Shown here: positions 18,697 through 28,725 of the stretch, in pieces
How the letters are laid out: each line of letters opens with the position of its first letter
How positions within the stretch are numbered: position 1 is the stretch's first letter
Source of the DNA: Roseivivax marinus
Lineage (GTDB): Bacteria; Pseudomonadota; Alphaproteobacteria; Rhodobacterales; Rhodobacteraceae
Assembly (NCBI RefSeq): GCF_900109705.1
Contig: NZ_FOAI01000001.1
Span: 310,001-374,000 of the forward strand
DNA: 64,000 nucleotides
Direction: 5' to 3'
Made by a program: the position numbers and the translations under genes
Notes under the pieces: generated by a model
What the model was told of the DNA's origin: nothing
What the model saw: the letters and a program-made list of their open reading frames with translations, nothing else
The model's database searches: none

Positions 18697-18989
18697 GGGC
18701 CGGCGGCCGCGACGGGCGTCTTTCGCGGTTCGCTGATCCTTCACCTTCGGACAAGCGCGCCGCGCTAGGCTGCCGGAAGGTCGGCGACAATTTTCGTACA
18801 TGGCCATCAGGCGCTGCCCTTGTCCGGGGCCGAATGGACAAGTCCGGGGGCGGGCGAAGCTCGACCTTGCCGGCAACCTTACGGAAAGTCACCGAATATT
18901 CCGAGGTCTGACGCTGGTTGACACCAGGTGCGTGCCGGGCTTCGATCCGTGGTGACGGTCGGGGTCTGCTCGGCATTTCCAGAGGTCCC
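18697..18989. other. Gene-free stretch before the RTX gene
   Basis: About 290 bases at the left junction of the segment that separates ybgC from tolQ. No direct repeat, tRNA or integrase remnant was seen that would mark an insertion point. An AGAGG ribosome site lies just before the RTX start. Confidence 0.45.
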
Positions 18990-20408
18990 ATGCAACGTTT
19001 TTTCTTCACCGCCCCGGCTCTGACCTATGACCCCGCCCAAGGCAGGCTCGTCACCGATGTGACCATGGCCGAGATCGATCTCGGTCTCGCGATCGACAAT
19101 GGGACGTTCGTTCCGAAGGAGCGATTGGAGATTCAGGGTCCGCCGTCCGCGTTCGAAGCCGCCTTGGCGGAGGCCCACCCCAGAGGGGGGCTCAGGATCG
19201 ACGGCGAGGCGGTTGACGGAAACTACGGCTTCTTCTTCGGTCTGCTCGAGTTCGAGGACGCGCCTGCGGCGGAGGTCCTGACCATTTCGCCCGCCGGCAC
19301 GACGGTCGAGTATGTCGTCCAGATCAGTGGCCCTGCGCTCGATCTGTCGACCGCCGAGCGGGCGAATGACGTGCTGGGCAGCATCACCTCGGTCGTCGCC
19401 ATACCGAGTGGCGATGCGAGCACCCTGCTGCGTGCGCGGCTGGACGCGGACGATAGCGAAGTCAGTGCGAGCCCGGGCGCAGACACGGCCGGGACGGACG
19501 GCAACGACATCCTCGAAGGCACCGCGGACGACGATACCCTGTCGGGGCTCGACGGTGACGACCGTCTCGACGGACGCGCGGGGAACGACGCGCTGTTCGG
19601 CGGCGCGGGCGCGGACGGTCTTCTCGGACGGGGCGGCGACGATCTTCTCCGAGCGGGCGCTGGCGACGACACCGTCGCGGCGTCGAACGGCAACGACAGC
19701 GCCTATGGTGGCCGGGGCCGGGACATGATCGGCGGTGGCCCCGGAGACGACCTGCTGGAGGGCGGCGCGGACGACGACACGCTTGGCGGCGGCGTCGGGG
19801 ACGATGAATTGCACGGCAGTCTCGGCGACGACGTTCTCGCTGGTGGAGCCGGGCGCGACCGCCTGTTCGGCGAGGACAGCGGCGACACGATCGGCGGCTC
19901 CTTCGGCGACGATCTCGTCTACGGCGGGGCAGGCGGCGACAGCCTCGGCGGCGGTGCGGGCCTCGACATCCTCGAGGGCGGCACGGGTGATGACAGCATC
20001 GGCGGCGGTCTCGGGACGGACAGCGTCTTCGGGGGCGCCGGATCCGATTTTCTTGCCGGAGGCAGCGGCGACGATGCACTGGTCGGGGGCGCGGGGAACG
20101 ACGCGCTCAACGCGGGGGGCGGATCGGACTCGCTTCACGGTGGCGAGGGCGCCGACGTCTTCGTCTGGAATGCGGCGGATCCCGGCGCCCGCGACGTGAT
20201 CTACGATTTCACGCCGCTGGAAGACCGGATACGCCTCACTGGCGTGGACAGCATCGACGAACTGAACGTGGACTACACAGCCAGTGTTTCGCTGATCTAC
20301 GAGGGGCAGGATCTCGACACTGCGGTCCTCGAGTACAACGGGCAGGAAATCGTCCTTCAGGGCGTTCAGGTGGGGGAACTCGACGAGTCCCATTTCATCT
20401 TCGTCTGA
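18990..20408 (+). CDS. RTX calcium-binding repeat protein, probably secreted
   Basis: A 472-residue acidic protein. Residues 1-160 are a domain I do not recognise (MQRFFFTAPALTYDP...). Residues about 167-405 are a long tract of glycine/aspartate nonapeptides of the RTX type (for example GGAGNDALN, GGGSDSLHG, GGEGADVFV) that fold as a calcium beta-roll. The C-terminal 65 residues (DVIYDFTPLEDRIRL...) resemble the end region of type I secreted RTX proteins. There is no Sec signal peptide, in keeping with type I secretion, but no ABC/MFP exporter is nearby. The start at 18990 has AGAGG just upstream. Confidence 0.85.
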   Translation: MQRFFFTAPALTYDPAQGRLVTDVTMAEIDLGLAIDNGTFVPKERLEIQGPPSAFEAALAEAHPRGGLRIDGEAVDGNYGFFFGLLEFEDAPAAEVLTISPAGTTVEYVVQISGPALDLSTAERANDVLGSITSVVAIPSGDASTLLRARLDADDSEVSASPGADTAGTDGNDILEGTADDDTLSGLDGDDRLDGRAGNDALFGGAGADGLLGRGGDDLLRAGAGDDTVAASNGNDSAYGGRGRDMIGGGPGDDLLEGGADDDTLGGGVGDDELHGSLGDDVLAGGAGRDRLFGEDSGDTIGGSFGDDLVYGGAGGDSLGGGAGLDILEGGTGDDSIGGGLGTDSVFGGAGSDFLAGGSGDDALVGGAGNDALNAGGGSDSLHGGEGADVFVWNAADPGARDVIYDFTPLEDRIRLTGVDSIDELNVDYTASVSLIYEGQDLDTAVLEYNGQEIVLQGVQVGELDESHFIFV

Positions 20409-20616
20409 TGCCTTGCGGACGATCCCACCCGAGCGCACGGGCGGGACCCCACGCCGGTGGCGGTCAATCGATCCGGTGCTGGAGGTGCCTGACTTGGGAG
20501 TGTCGTCAACGTCAGCGAGTGCCTCCGGACGGCGCAGGAGATGACAGCCCTTGGCATTGATGCCGATGGAACTTCGGCGGAGCGTGCGGCTGCATGGCTC
20601 AATGATGGAGAAGACC

Positions 20617-21429
20617 ATGATCGATGTCCTCGGTCCCCGCTTGGCGGCCGCGCTTGTCACCCTCGCTTTGCTGACGGGTCCCACGACAGCCGATCCGCAA
20701 ACCACCGGAGACCTTCTGGAGGATGCGCGGATCATCGTGACCTCGGACAAGGACGATGTCAGGTTGTGGGCGCACCCGCCGCGGATACTCGTTTTGCATA
20801 ACGAGCCGGCGGTGGTCGAGGTGATGCGAGACATCTACCAGGAGGTCGAAGAGGCTGTGTCCTCTCCGTTCGGAGACCGGTTTCTCGGAGAACTGATATT
20901 CGCCAGCGTTCCTGAGGGTCTTGGAGACGGTGACGCTCCCATGAAGATCAGGATGGCAAAGGGTGGCCCGTCGGGAGCCGAAGTGCGCGTGGCCTTGTCG
21001 CCCGAGATGGACCTCCGCACGGACATCGTCGTGGTCGTGGCGGACCGACCGACTGTCGCCATGCTCAATGGCCTTTGGGGCGTCGAACGAAAATACACCC
21101 GCCGTCAGATGGAGAGAGCGCGGGGTGGATGCTTCTACGAGGCGAACTCGCTCAATGGGGTCAAGTTCGGCGCCTATATCGCGATTGCCACGCCCGTCGG
21201 CCGCGACCATCTGCGCCTGTGCGTCCGGGAGGAGTTCCTGCAGGTGCTCGGCCCGCTTCAGGATGCCGACGGTTCGCCCTTCTTCTCGTTCAACAACCAT
21301 CTTGAGGCGTCGGCCGAGCAGGAAAGCAACGATATCGCCCTGATCCGCGCCCTCTACGAAAGCGGGGCGGGACCCGGTGGGTCGCCAGACGTCGTCATCG
21401 ACTATTTGGAGACACTGACCGCGCAGTAG
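20617..21429 (+). CDS. Secreted DUF2927-like protein
   Basis: A 270-residue protein with a Sec signal peptide (GPRLAAALVTLALLTGPTTA). The C-terminal part has the DUF2927 look: a cysteine in GGCFYEAN, CVREEFLQVLGPLQDADG, then FNNHLEASAEQESNDIALIRALY. DUF2927 proteins are of unknown function, and the CxREE-LQ-LG helix resembles a metalloprotease-like helix without the usual HExxH. I prefer ATG 20617 because GGAG at 20607-20610 has good spacing; ATGs at 20602 and 20605 are alternatives. It lies 208 bases after the RTX gene on the same strand. Confidence 0.68.
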   Translation: MIDVLGPRLAAALVTLALLTGPTTADPQTTGDLLEDARIIVTSDKDDVRLWAHPPRILVLHNEPAVVEVMRDIYQEVEEAVSSPFGDRFLGELIFASVPEGLGDGDAPMKIRMAKGGPSGAEVRVALSPEMDLRTDIVVVVADRPTVAMLNGLWGVERKYTRRQMERARGGCFYEANSLNGVKFGAYIAIATPVGRDHLRLCVREEFLQVLGPLQDADGSPFFSFNNHLEASAEQESNDIALIRALYESGAGPGGSPDVVIDYLETLTAQ

Positions 21430-21600
21430 TCCTGTGATTGACGGGGTGTTCCTCGCGCCTGCCCGGTCAAGATCGCTGATACCGCGACGCCTTCGGAACG
21501 GTCACGAGCCTCGGGGAGTATTGCGGCCGGCGGGCGCCGTCAGTCCGGCGCACGCACGATGTCTTTGATTGGCTCCGATACGCGCATTTCGCCCGCGACG

Positions 21601-22734
<1,134 letters not shown>

Positions 22735-23190
22735 CTCAGCCGCCTTCAGTTGACACGAGGTAACGCCTCTGCCGCGTGGCCCGTTCCCCCGCGCGCCGCG
22801 CGCGGTCTTGCACGCGAGAGGCGAAAGCGATGGCGTTGTGGCGATCGCTCTCGTGGCCGACGCGGGCTGCGGCAACCTCCCTTTCTGGCGGGACGCTCGC
22901 GTCTATCGAGGCAAGAGTGACCGCACGGCAACCTGCCCTCCGCTGGCGCGTCGAAAGGAACTGCACCGAAAAGGAGGGTGGGCCAGTGAAGCAAAAGCCC
23001 GGTTTCCGGGCGGTCGCCAGCCGTGTCGCGCCCCGCCGCGGGCGACAATCCGCGCATCAGGGCCGCGACCGCCGGGCCGGGAGCCGCTGCCCTGACGGCA
23101 ATGTGTTGGCCCCGGCCCGGCAATTGCGGTAGAACCCCGAGCAGAGGCGGGCCCGGCAGAGGCCCGGTGGACAAAACGCAGAGCAGGCTC
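22735..23190. other. Divergent intergenic region before tolQ
   Basis: About 456 bases between the start of the Gly-Asn-repeat gene (minus) and tolQ (plus). It must carry promoters for both. I see no clear sigma-70 pair, repeat or RNA gene. This is the right junction of the accessory insert. Confidence 0.5.
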
Positions 23191-23886
23191 ATGGAAACCG
23201 AAGCACTCACCCTCGCGCAGGAGGTGGATTTCTCCATGTGGGCGCTATTCGCCCGCGCCACGATCCTCGTGAAGTTCGTGATGCTGGCGCTTGTCGTCGC
23301 GTCGTTCTGGTCCTGGTCGATCATCGTGCAGAAGATCATCACCTTCCGCGCCGCCCGCGCCGAGGCGCGCAGGTTCGACCGGACCTTCTGGTCGGGCGAG
23401 CCGCTCGACGAGTTCTACGAGGAGATCGGCCCCGACCCGCGTGGTCGCTCGGAGCGTGTCTTTGCCGCCGGAATGACCGAATGGCGACGCTCGCACCGCG
23501 ATGACGGCGCTCTGATCGCGGGCGCGCAGGCGCGGATCGACCGGTCGATGGACGTGGCCATCCAGAAGGAGGCCGAAAGCCTGCAATCCGGTCTCGGCGT
23601 ATTGGCGACCGTGGGGTCGGTCGCGCCGTTCGTGGGCCTTTTCGGCACCGTTTTCGGCATCATGAACGCCTTCGTCGAGATCGCCGAGCAGCAGAACACG
23701 AACCTTGCCGTCGTGGCGCCGGGCATCGCCGAGGCGCTGCTCGCCACGGGCCTCGGCCTGATGGCGGCGATTCCGGCGGTCATCTTCTACAACAAGCTCT
23801 CGGGCGACGCGGACCGGCTGATCGGCGGCTACGAGGCCTTCGCCGACGAGTTCTCGACCATTCTTTCACGACAGCTGGACGGCTGA
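23191..23886 (+). CDS. tolQ: Tol-Pal system proton channel protein TolQ
   Basis: A 231-residue inner membrane protein of the MotA/TolQ/ExbB family. It has a first helix around 22-44 (FARATILVKFVMLALVVASFW), a large cytoplasmic loop, and two helices near the C-terminus including SVAPFVGLFGTVFGIMNAF, the family signature. With TolR it uses the proton gradient to drive TolA during outer membrane constriction at division. Its stop lies 1 base before tolR. Confidence 0.94.
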   Translation: METEALTLAQEVDFSMWALFARATILVKFVMLALVVASFWSWSIIVQKIITFRAARAEARRFDRTFWSGEPLDEFYEEIGPDPRGRSERVFAAGMTEWRRSHRDDGALIAGAQARIDRSMDVAIQKEAESLQSGLGVLATVGSVAPFVGLFGTVFGIMNAFVEIAEQQNTNLAVVAPGIAEALLATGLGLMAAIPAVIFYNKLSGDADRLIGGYEAFADEFSTILSRQLDG

Positions 23887-23887
23887 C

Positions 23888-24388
23888 ATGGGAGCGGGTG
23901 TCATCAAGAAGGGCTCTGGCGGGGGCAAGCGGCGGCGGACCCGTCGCGGCGGCGCCCAGCCGATGTCCGAGATCAACGTCACGCCCTTCGTGGACGTGAT
24001 GCTGGTGCTGCTCATCATCTTCATGGTGGCGGCGCCGCTTCTGACGGTGGGGGTGCCGGTCGAACTGCCGAAGACCTCGGCCACTGCGCTGCCCTCGGAC
24101 AACGAGGAACCGCTGACCGTCACGGTCTCGGCGGATGGGGCCGTGACGCTGATGACCACCGAAGTGCCGCGCGACGAGCTGGTCGGGCGCCTGCGCGCCA
24201 TCGCGGCGGAACGCTCGGACGACCGCGTCTACCTGCGGGCCGATGGGGCAGTGCCCTACGAGACGGTGGCGCAGGTCATGGGCGCGCTGAACAACGGCGG
24301 ATTCGCCTCGATCGGCCTCGTCACCGATATCGGCGGGCCCGCGCTGGATGCGCCGACGCTGTCGGCGCCGGCCGGGGACGGGAACTGA
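23888..24388 (+). CDS. tolR: Tol-Pal system protein TolR
   Basis: A 166-residue ExbD/TolR family protein. A basic N-terminus (KKGSGGGKRRRTRRGG) is followed by MSEINVTPFVDVMLVLLIIFMV, whose aspartate in the single membrane helix takes part in proton movement. The C-terminal periplasmic domain has the usual RADGAVPYETVAQVM pattern. It forms the TolQ-TolR stator with the gene just upstream, and tolA follows after 10 bases. Confidence 0.94.
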   Translation: MGAGVIKKGSGGGKRRRTRRGGAQPMSEINVTPFVDVMLVLLIIFMVAAPLLTVGVPVELPKTSATALPSDNEEPLTVTVSADGAVTLMTTEVPRDELVGRLRAIAAERSDDRVYLRADGAVPYETVAQVMGALNNGGFASIGLVTDIGGPALDAPTLSAPAGDGN

Positions 24389-24398
24389 GGGGCGGCCC

Positions 24399-25610
24399 AT
24401 GCATACGGGCCATTACATCTCGGGCGGGGGCCATCTGGCGCTCTTGCTGTGGGTCCTGTTCGGGAGCGTGTTCAGCTCCGAGCCGGACGCCGTCGAGGTG
24501 CGCGAGGTGTCGGTCGTCTCGGAAGAGGAATTCGCGGCGCTGACCGAGCGGGCGCAGCCGCCCGAAAGCACGGTGGACGTGACCGCACCGCCGGTGCCGG
24601 AGGCCGAGGCCGGAGCGCCGCCGCCCGCCTCGGCGCCCGATCCGGAGCCCGCGCCTCAGCCGGACCCCGAACCGGTGCCGGAGCCGGAACCCGAGACCGC
24701 GCCCGAGCCGGTTCCGCCCACGCCCGAGGCCGACGCTCAGCAGGAAACTCAGGAACTGGCCGCACCCGCGCCGGAAGCCGCGCCGCAGATCGACGCCCCC
24801 GAGGCGTCGGACCGGCCGACGCCGCGGCCGGCACCGCGCATTTCGCCCGAGCCGGTGCCCGAGCCCGAGCCGCAGGCCGACACCGCGCCCGACGTGCAGG
24901 AGGCAGTGGAGCCGGAGCCGTCGCCGGATGCGATCGAGGAGGCCGATCCGCAGGAAGCCGAGGCACCCGAGGCCGCCAGCACCGAGATCGTCACCGAGGC
25001 CGAGGAGCCGTCGCGCGCGCCGTCCGCGTCCATGCGCCCGCAGACGCGTCCCAACCGCCCGACTCCTCAGCCCGAGCCGGAACCGGAAGCGCCCTCCGAG
25101 ACCCAGACCGCGGAGGCGCCCGAACCCGAGCCGGAGCCGACGCCGGAGCCCGAGCCGGCCCCGGAGCCGGAACCTGAGCAAAGCGCATCCGAGACCTCCG
25201 AGCAGCTCGAGGACGGTATCGAGAGCGCGCTGGCCGAGGCGCTTGGCGGGGGCGGCACCACCGATCCCGAGCCTGACGTTCCGGTCGGCCCGCCGATGAC
25301 CGCCGGCGAGAAGGACGCGCTGCGCCTCGCGGTGCAGAGCTGCTGGGTGGTCGACGTGGGCAGCCAGGCGGCGAACGTGACCGTCGTTGTCGGCATGGAT
25401 ATGGCGCGGGACGGCACCGTGGTGCAGGAGAGCATGCGGCTGGTGTCCTCGTCGGGCGGCGAAGGCGCGGCGGTGGAGACGGCCTACCAGTCCGCGCGCC
25501 GCGCGATCCTGCGCTGCCAGCGCGGCGGCTACGACCTGCCGCCCGAGAAATACGACCAGTGGGACGAGCTGGAGATCAGCTTCGATCCCTCGGGGATGCG
25601 GATCCGATGA
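24399..25610 (+). CDS. tolA: Tol-Pal system protein TolA
   Basis: A 403-residue TolA analogue. One N-terminal membrane helix (HLALLLWVLFGSVFS) is followed by about 250 residues of Pro/Glu-rich repeats (PEPEPE, PEPTPE) that should span the periplasm. The compact C-terminal domain (DALRLAVQSCWVVDVGSQ... to RIR) contacts TolB and Pal. In enterobacteria the middle is an alpha-helical Ala/Lys rod; here it is a polyproline-like acidic rod. It links the TolQR motor to the outer membrane. ATG at 24399. Confidence 0.88.
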   Translation: MHTGHYISGGGHLALLLWVLFGSVFSSEPDAVEVREVSVVSEEEFAALTERAQPPESTVDVTAPPVPEAEAGAPPPASAPDPEPAPQPDPEPVPEPEPETAPEPVPPTPEADAQQETQELAAPAPEAAPQIDAPEASDRPTPRPAPRISPEPVPEPEPQADTAPDVQEAVEPEPSPDAIEEADPQEAEAPEAASTEIVTEAEEPSRAPSASMRPQTRPNRPTPQPEPEPEAPSETQTAEAPEPEPEPTPEPEPAPEPEPEQSASETSEQLEDGIESALAEALGGGGTTDPEPDVPVGPPMTAGEKDALRLAVQSCWVVDVGSQAANVTVVVGMDMARDGTVVQESMRLVSSSGGEGAAVETAYQSARRAILRCQRGGYDLPPEKYDQWDELEISFDPSGMRIR

Positions 25611-25692
25611 CCGGGTTCGCGTTCCCCCGGTGCGGGCCGGATCGGGCAGGCGCCCGGCCGGACCCGATCGACCCAACAGGAGAGGGTGACAG

Positions 25693-27012
25693 ATGCGACG
25701 ACTGATCTCACTTTGCCTCGGCCTCGTGCTGGCCGCCGCGCTGCCGATGATGGCTGCCGCGCAGGACGGGCCGCTTCGGATCGACATCACCGAAGGCGTG
25801 ATCGAGCCGGTTCCGGTCGCGATCCCGTCCTTCGTGCCGGAGAACGGCGCCTCGGACATGGCCGCGCAGATCACCCGCGTGGTGGGCGAGGATCTGACCG
25901 GCACCGGGCTGTTCCGGCGCATCCCTCAGGAGGCGTTCATCAGTTCGATTTCGAGCTTTTCGAGCCCGATCCAGTACGCCGACTGGCGCGCGATCAACGC
26001 GCAGGCGCTGGTGACCGGCGCGGTGACGGTCGAGGGCAGCCAAGTCATCGTGAAGTTCCGCCTCTACGACGTGTTCACCGGCCAGGAGCTGGGCGAGGGC
26101 ATGCAGTTCGCCGGCACCACCGACGGCTGGCGGCGGATGGCGCACAAGGTGGCCGACCAGGTCTATTCGCGGATCACGGGCGAGTCGGGCTACTTCGACA
26201 GCCGGGTGGTGTTCGTGTCCGAGAGCGGTCCGAAGGATCAGCGCGCCAAGCGCCTCGCGGTCATGGATTACGACGGCGCCAACGTGCAGTACCTGACCGG
26301 CTCGGGCTCCATCGTGCTGGCGCCGCGCTTCTCGCCCTCGGGGGACCGTGTGATCTACACGAGCTACGAGACCGGCTCGCCGCGGGTTCACGTTCTCAGC
26401 GTCGGCGACACCCAGAGCCGCATTCTGCCGGCGCAGGCAGGCTCCATGAGCTTCGCGCCGCGGTTCACGCCGAACGGGCAGGGGCTGCTCTACTCGGTGA
26501 ACGAGGGCTCCAATACCGACATCTACCGCATGGACATGGCCTCGGGTCAGACCTCGCAGCTGACCACCGGACCCGCGATCGACACCGCGCCGAGCTTCTC
26601 GCCGGACGGCAGCCGGATCGTGTTCGAGAGCGACCGCTCGGGGTCGCAGCAGCTCTACGTGATGCCGGCGGGCGGTGGCGAGCCGACGCGGATCAGCTTC
26701 GGGCCCGGCCGCTACGGCACCCCGGTCTGGTCGCCGCGCGGGGATCTCATCGCCTTCACCAAGCAGAACGCCGGCCGCTTCCACATTGGCGTGATGCGTG
26801 TGGACGGCTCGGAAGAGCGTCTGCTGACCGCTTCCTTCCTGGACGAAAGCCCGACCTGGGCGCCGAACGGGCGGGTTATCATGTTCGCCCGTGAGACCCA
26901 GGGTGCGCAGGGCGCCTCGTCGCTCTACACCGTCGACGTCTCGGGACGTAACCTCAAGCGGGTCACGACCCCCGACGGCGCATCGGACCCGAGCTGGGGA
27001 CCGTTGCAGTGA
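25693..27012 (+). CDS. tolB: Tol-Pal system periplasmic protein TolB
   Basis: A 439-residue periplasmic protein with a signal peptide ([21 protein letters not shown]), the N-terminal TolB domain, and a six-bladed beta-propeller with repeated blades such as [16 protein letters not shown] and [10 protein letters not shown]. It binds Pal and TolA. The strong AGGAGAGG ribosome site just before ATG 25693 supports the start. Two AT-rich hairpins separate it from pal. Confidence 0.95.
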   Translation: MRRLISLCLGLVLAAALPMMAAAQDGPLRIDITEGVIEPVPVAIPSFVPENGASDMAAQITRVVGEDLTGTGLFRRIPQEAFISSISSFSSPIQYADWRAINAQALVTGAVTVEGSQVIVKFRLYDVFTGQELGEGMQFAGTTDGWRRMAHKVADQVYSRITGESGYFDSRVVFVSESGPKDQRAKRLAVMDYDGANVQYLTGSGSIVLAPRFSPSGDRVIYTSYETGSPRVHVLSVGDTQSRILPAQAGSMSFAPRFTPNGQGLLYSVNEGSNTDIYRMDMASGQTSQLTTGPAIDTAPSFSPDGSRIVFESDRSGSQQLYVMPAGGGEPTRISFGPGRYGTPVWSPRGDLIAFTKQNAGRFHIGVMRVDGSEERLLTASFLDESPTWAPNGRVIMFARETQGAQGASSLYTVDVSGRNLKRVTTPDGASDPSWGPLQ

Positions 27013-27024
27013 CTCCGGGCGGCG

Positions 27025-27050
27025 CGCAGATTTTTATCTAAAAATCTGCG
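27025..27050. terminator. AT-rich hairpin after tolB (first of a pair)
   Basis: Perfect 12-base arms CGCAGATTTTTA (27025-27036) and complement (27039-27050), loop TC. It contains T-runs in its own arms rather than after the stem. It is one of two such palindromes between tolB and pal, and could attenuate transcription or protect mRNA ends. Confidence 0.65.
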
Positions 27051-27063
27051 TACTGTCGGCCGT

Positions 27064-27095
27064 GCGCACAAACTTTTAGTTAAAAGTTTGTGCGC
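27064..27095. terminator. AT-rich hairpin before pal (second of a pair)
   Basis: Perfect 15-base arms GCGCACAAACTTTTA (27064-27078) and complement (27081-27095), loop GT. The outer GCGCACA/TGTGCGC arms recur in the hairpin at 52500-52526, which suggests a shared kind of element. Confidence 0.65.
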
Positions 27096-27231
27096 CCCCG
27101 TCGGCCCCGGGGCGCGGCGTGCGGGATCACGCGAAAGTTCGCGGGCGGACCCCGCGCCGGTCCGGAGCCGCATTTCCATGATCGTTGCGGCGTGGTAACG
27201 TCCCGCAAAACATCCGAGCAGGACAGTGACC

Positions 27232-27774
27232 ATGACCCTCCCGAAGACAGCCGCCCTTCTCTGCGCCGCGCTTCTCGCCGCTGCGTGCACCAACCCTGAT
27301 CGCTTTGGCGCCGGCGACGGCGCCGGCATGAACGGGGGCATGGGCGCCGGTGCCGGCGCCAATGGCGGTATCGTCCCGGGCAGCGCCAATGACCCGCAGT
27401 CGCCGGCCTACTTCAACCAGACCGTCGGCGATCGCGTGCTGTTCGCCGTGGATCAGTCGACGCTTTCTCCGCAGGCCCAGCAGACCCTCGAGGGTCAGGC
27501 CCAGTGGCTGCAGCGGAACGCGGACTACCTTGCCGTGATCGAGGGCCACGCCGACGAGCAGGGCACCCGCGAGTACAACATCGCGCTTGGCGCCCGCCGC
27601 GCCAACGCCGTGATGGAATTCCTCGTCTCGCGCGGCGTTGCGCCCAACCGCCTTCGGACCGTGAGCTACGGCAAGGAGCGCCCGATCGAGATCTGCTCGG
27701 AAGAGAGCTGCTACGCCAAGAACCGCCGCGCGGTCACCGTGATCTCGTTCGGTACCGCGGGCGCCACCAGCTGA
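27232..27774 (+). CDS. pal: Peptidoglycan-associated lipoprotein Pal
   Basis: A 180-residue outer membrane lipoprotein. The signal peptide ends in lipobox LAAAC with Cys19 as lipidation site, followed by a Gly-rich linker (residues about 28-50). The OmpA-like domain includes the peptidoglycan-binding segment EGHADEQGTREYNIALGARRA. It anchors the outer membrane to peptidoglycan and is the end point of the Tol machine. The start is ATG 27232 with AGGA 8 bases upstream; a GTG six bases earlier is possible. Confidence 0.95.
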   Translation: MTLPKTAALLCAALLAAACTNPDRFGAGDGAGMNGGMGAGAGANGGIVPGSANDPQSPAYFNQTVGDRVLFAVDQSTLSPQAQQTLEGQAQWLQRNADYLAVIEGHADEQGTREYNIALGARRANAVMEFLVSRGVAPNRLRTVSYGKERPIEICSEESCYAKNRRAVTVISFGTAGATS

Positions 27775-27782
27775 GGACGACC

Positions 27783-28718
27783 ATGACCCGCATCGCCGCG
27801 CTGTTCCTGACCGTCGCGCTTGGCGCGACGACGCCCGCCGTCGCGCAGGACGCCGAGACCCTCGCCGACATCCGGCAGGATCTCTCCGCGCTCGCCTACG
27901 AGCTTCAGTCCCTGCGACGCGAGATGTCGACCACCGGCGCCTCGGACGTGTCCGTGGCCGGGTCGACCATCGATCGCGTCAACCAGATCGAGCAGGCGAT
28001 GCAGCAGCTCACCTCGCGCACCGAGGAGCTGCAGAACCGCATCGACCGGGTGGTGAGCGACGGCACGAACCGCATCGGTGACCTGAAGTTCCGGCTCTGC
28101 GAGCTGGAGGAGGGCTGCGATATCGGCGCGCTCGACCAGGAGGATCCGCTGGGCGGTCTGGCGCCCGCGACCTCCGGGTCTGCGGCGCCGGCCGGCGGCA
28201 GCGCTGCACCGGCCCCCGCGACGGGCGGCACGGAGACCGCGACAGCCGGTGCGGGTGCGGGTGCAGGCACCACCGGCGCGGCGTCGGGCGGCGGGGCGTC
28301 CGATCTGCCCATCGCCGATCCGAACCTGCAACTCGCCGCGGCCGAGGAGCAGGATTACCGCCGGGCAGCTTCGGCGCTCGAGGCGGGCGAGTACCAGTCC
28401 GCCGCCGACCAGTTCGAGGCTTTCCGCCAGACCTATCCGGGCGGGCCTCTCGATGCCGCCGCGCGGCTTGGTCAGGGGCGTGCGTTCGAGGGTCTCGACA
28501 ACACGCGCGAGGCGGCGCGTGCCTATCTCGACGTCTATTCCGGCAGCCCGGACACGCCCGTGGCGCCCGAGGCGCTCTGGCGGCTGGGCGCGGCACTGGC
28601 GGAGCTCGGCTCGACCCGCGAGGCCTGCGTCACTTTGGCCGAGGTCTCGAACCGGTATCCGGACAGCGACGCCGTGGCGCGCGCGCAGGAGGCCCGCAGC
28701 GGCCTGACCTGCCCCTGA
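27783..28718 (+). CDS. cpoB: Tol-Pal system protein CpoB/YbgF
   Basis: A 311-residue periplasmic protein. A signal peptide (LFLTVALGATTPAVAQ) is followed by an N-terminal coiled coil (residues about 22-90) that trimerises in relatives, an Ala/Gly/Thr-rich linker of about 60 residues, and C-terminal TPR repeats (DYRRAASALEAGEYQSAADQF, DNTREAARAYLDVY). It coordinates Tol-Pal with peptidoglycan synthesis in E. coli. It starts 8 bases after pal, completing tolQRAB-pal-cpoB. Confidence 0.92.
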   Translation: MTRIAALFLTVALGATTPAVAQDAETLADIRQDLSALAYELQSLRREMSTTGASDVSVAGSTIDRVNQIEQAMQQLTSRTEELQNRIDRVVSDGTNRIGDLKFRLCELEEGCDIGALDQEDPLGGLAPATSGSAAPAGGSAAPAPATGGTETATAGAGAGAGTTGAASGGGASDLPIADPNLQLAAAEEQDYRRAASALEAGEYQSAADQFEAFRQTYPGGPLDAAARLGQGRAFEGLDNTREAARAYLDVYSGSPDTPVAPEALWRLGAALAELGSTREACVTLAEVSNRYPDSDAVARAQEARSGLTCP

Positions 28719-28725
28719 GCGCGCC

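Noticed and set aside
19500-20160. Repetitive DNA in the RTX gene as a CRISPR array
   Set aside because: The repeats are degenerate 27-base coding units for glycine/aspartate nonapeptides, without constant repeats or unique spacers.
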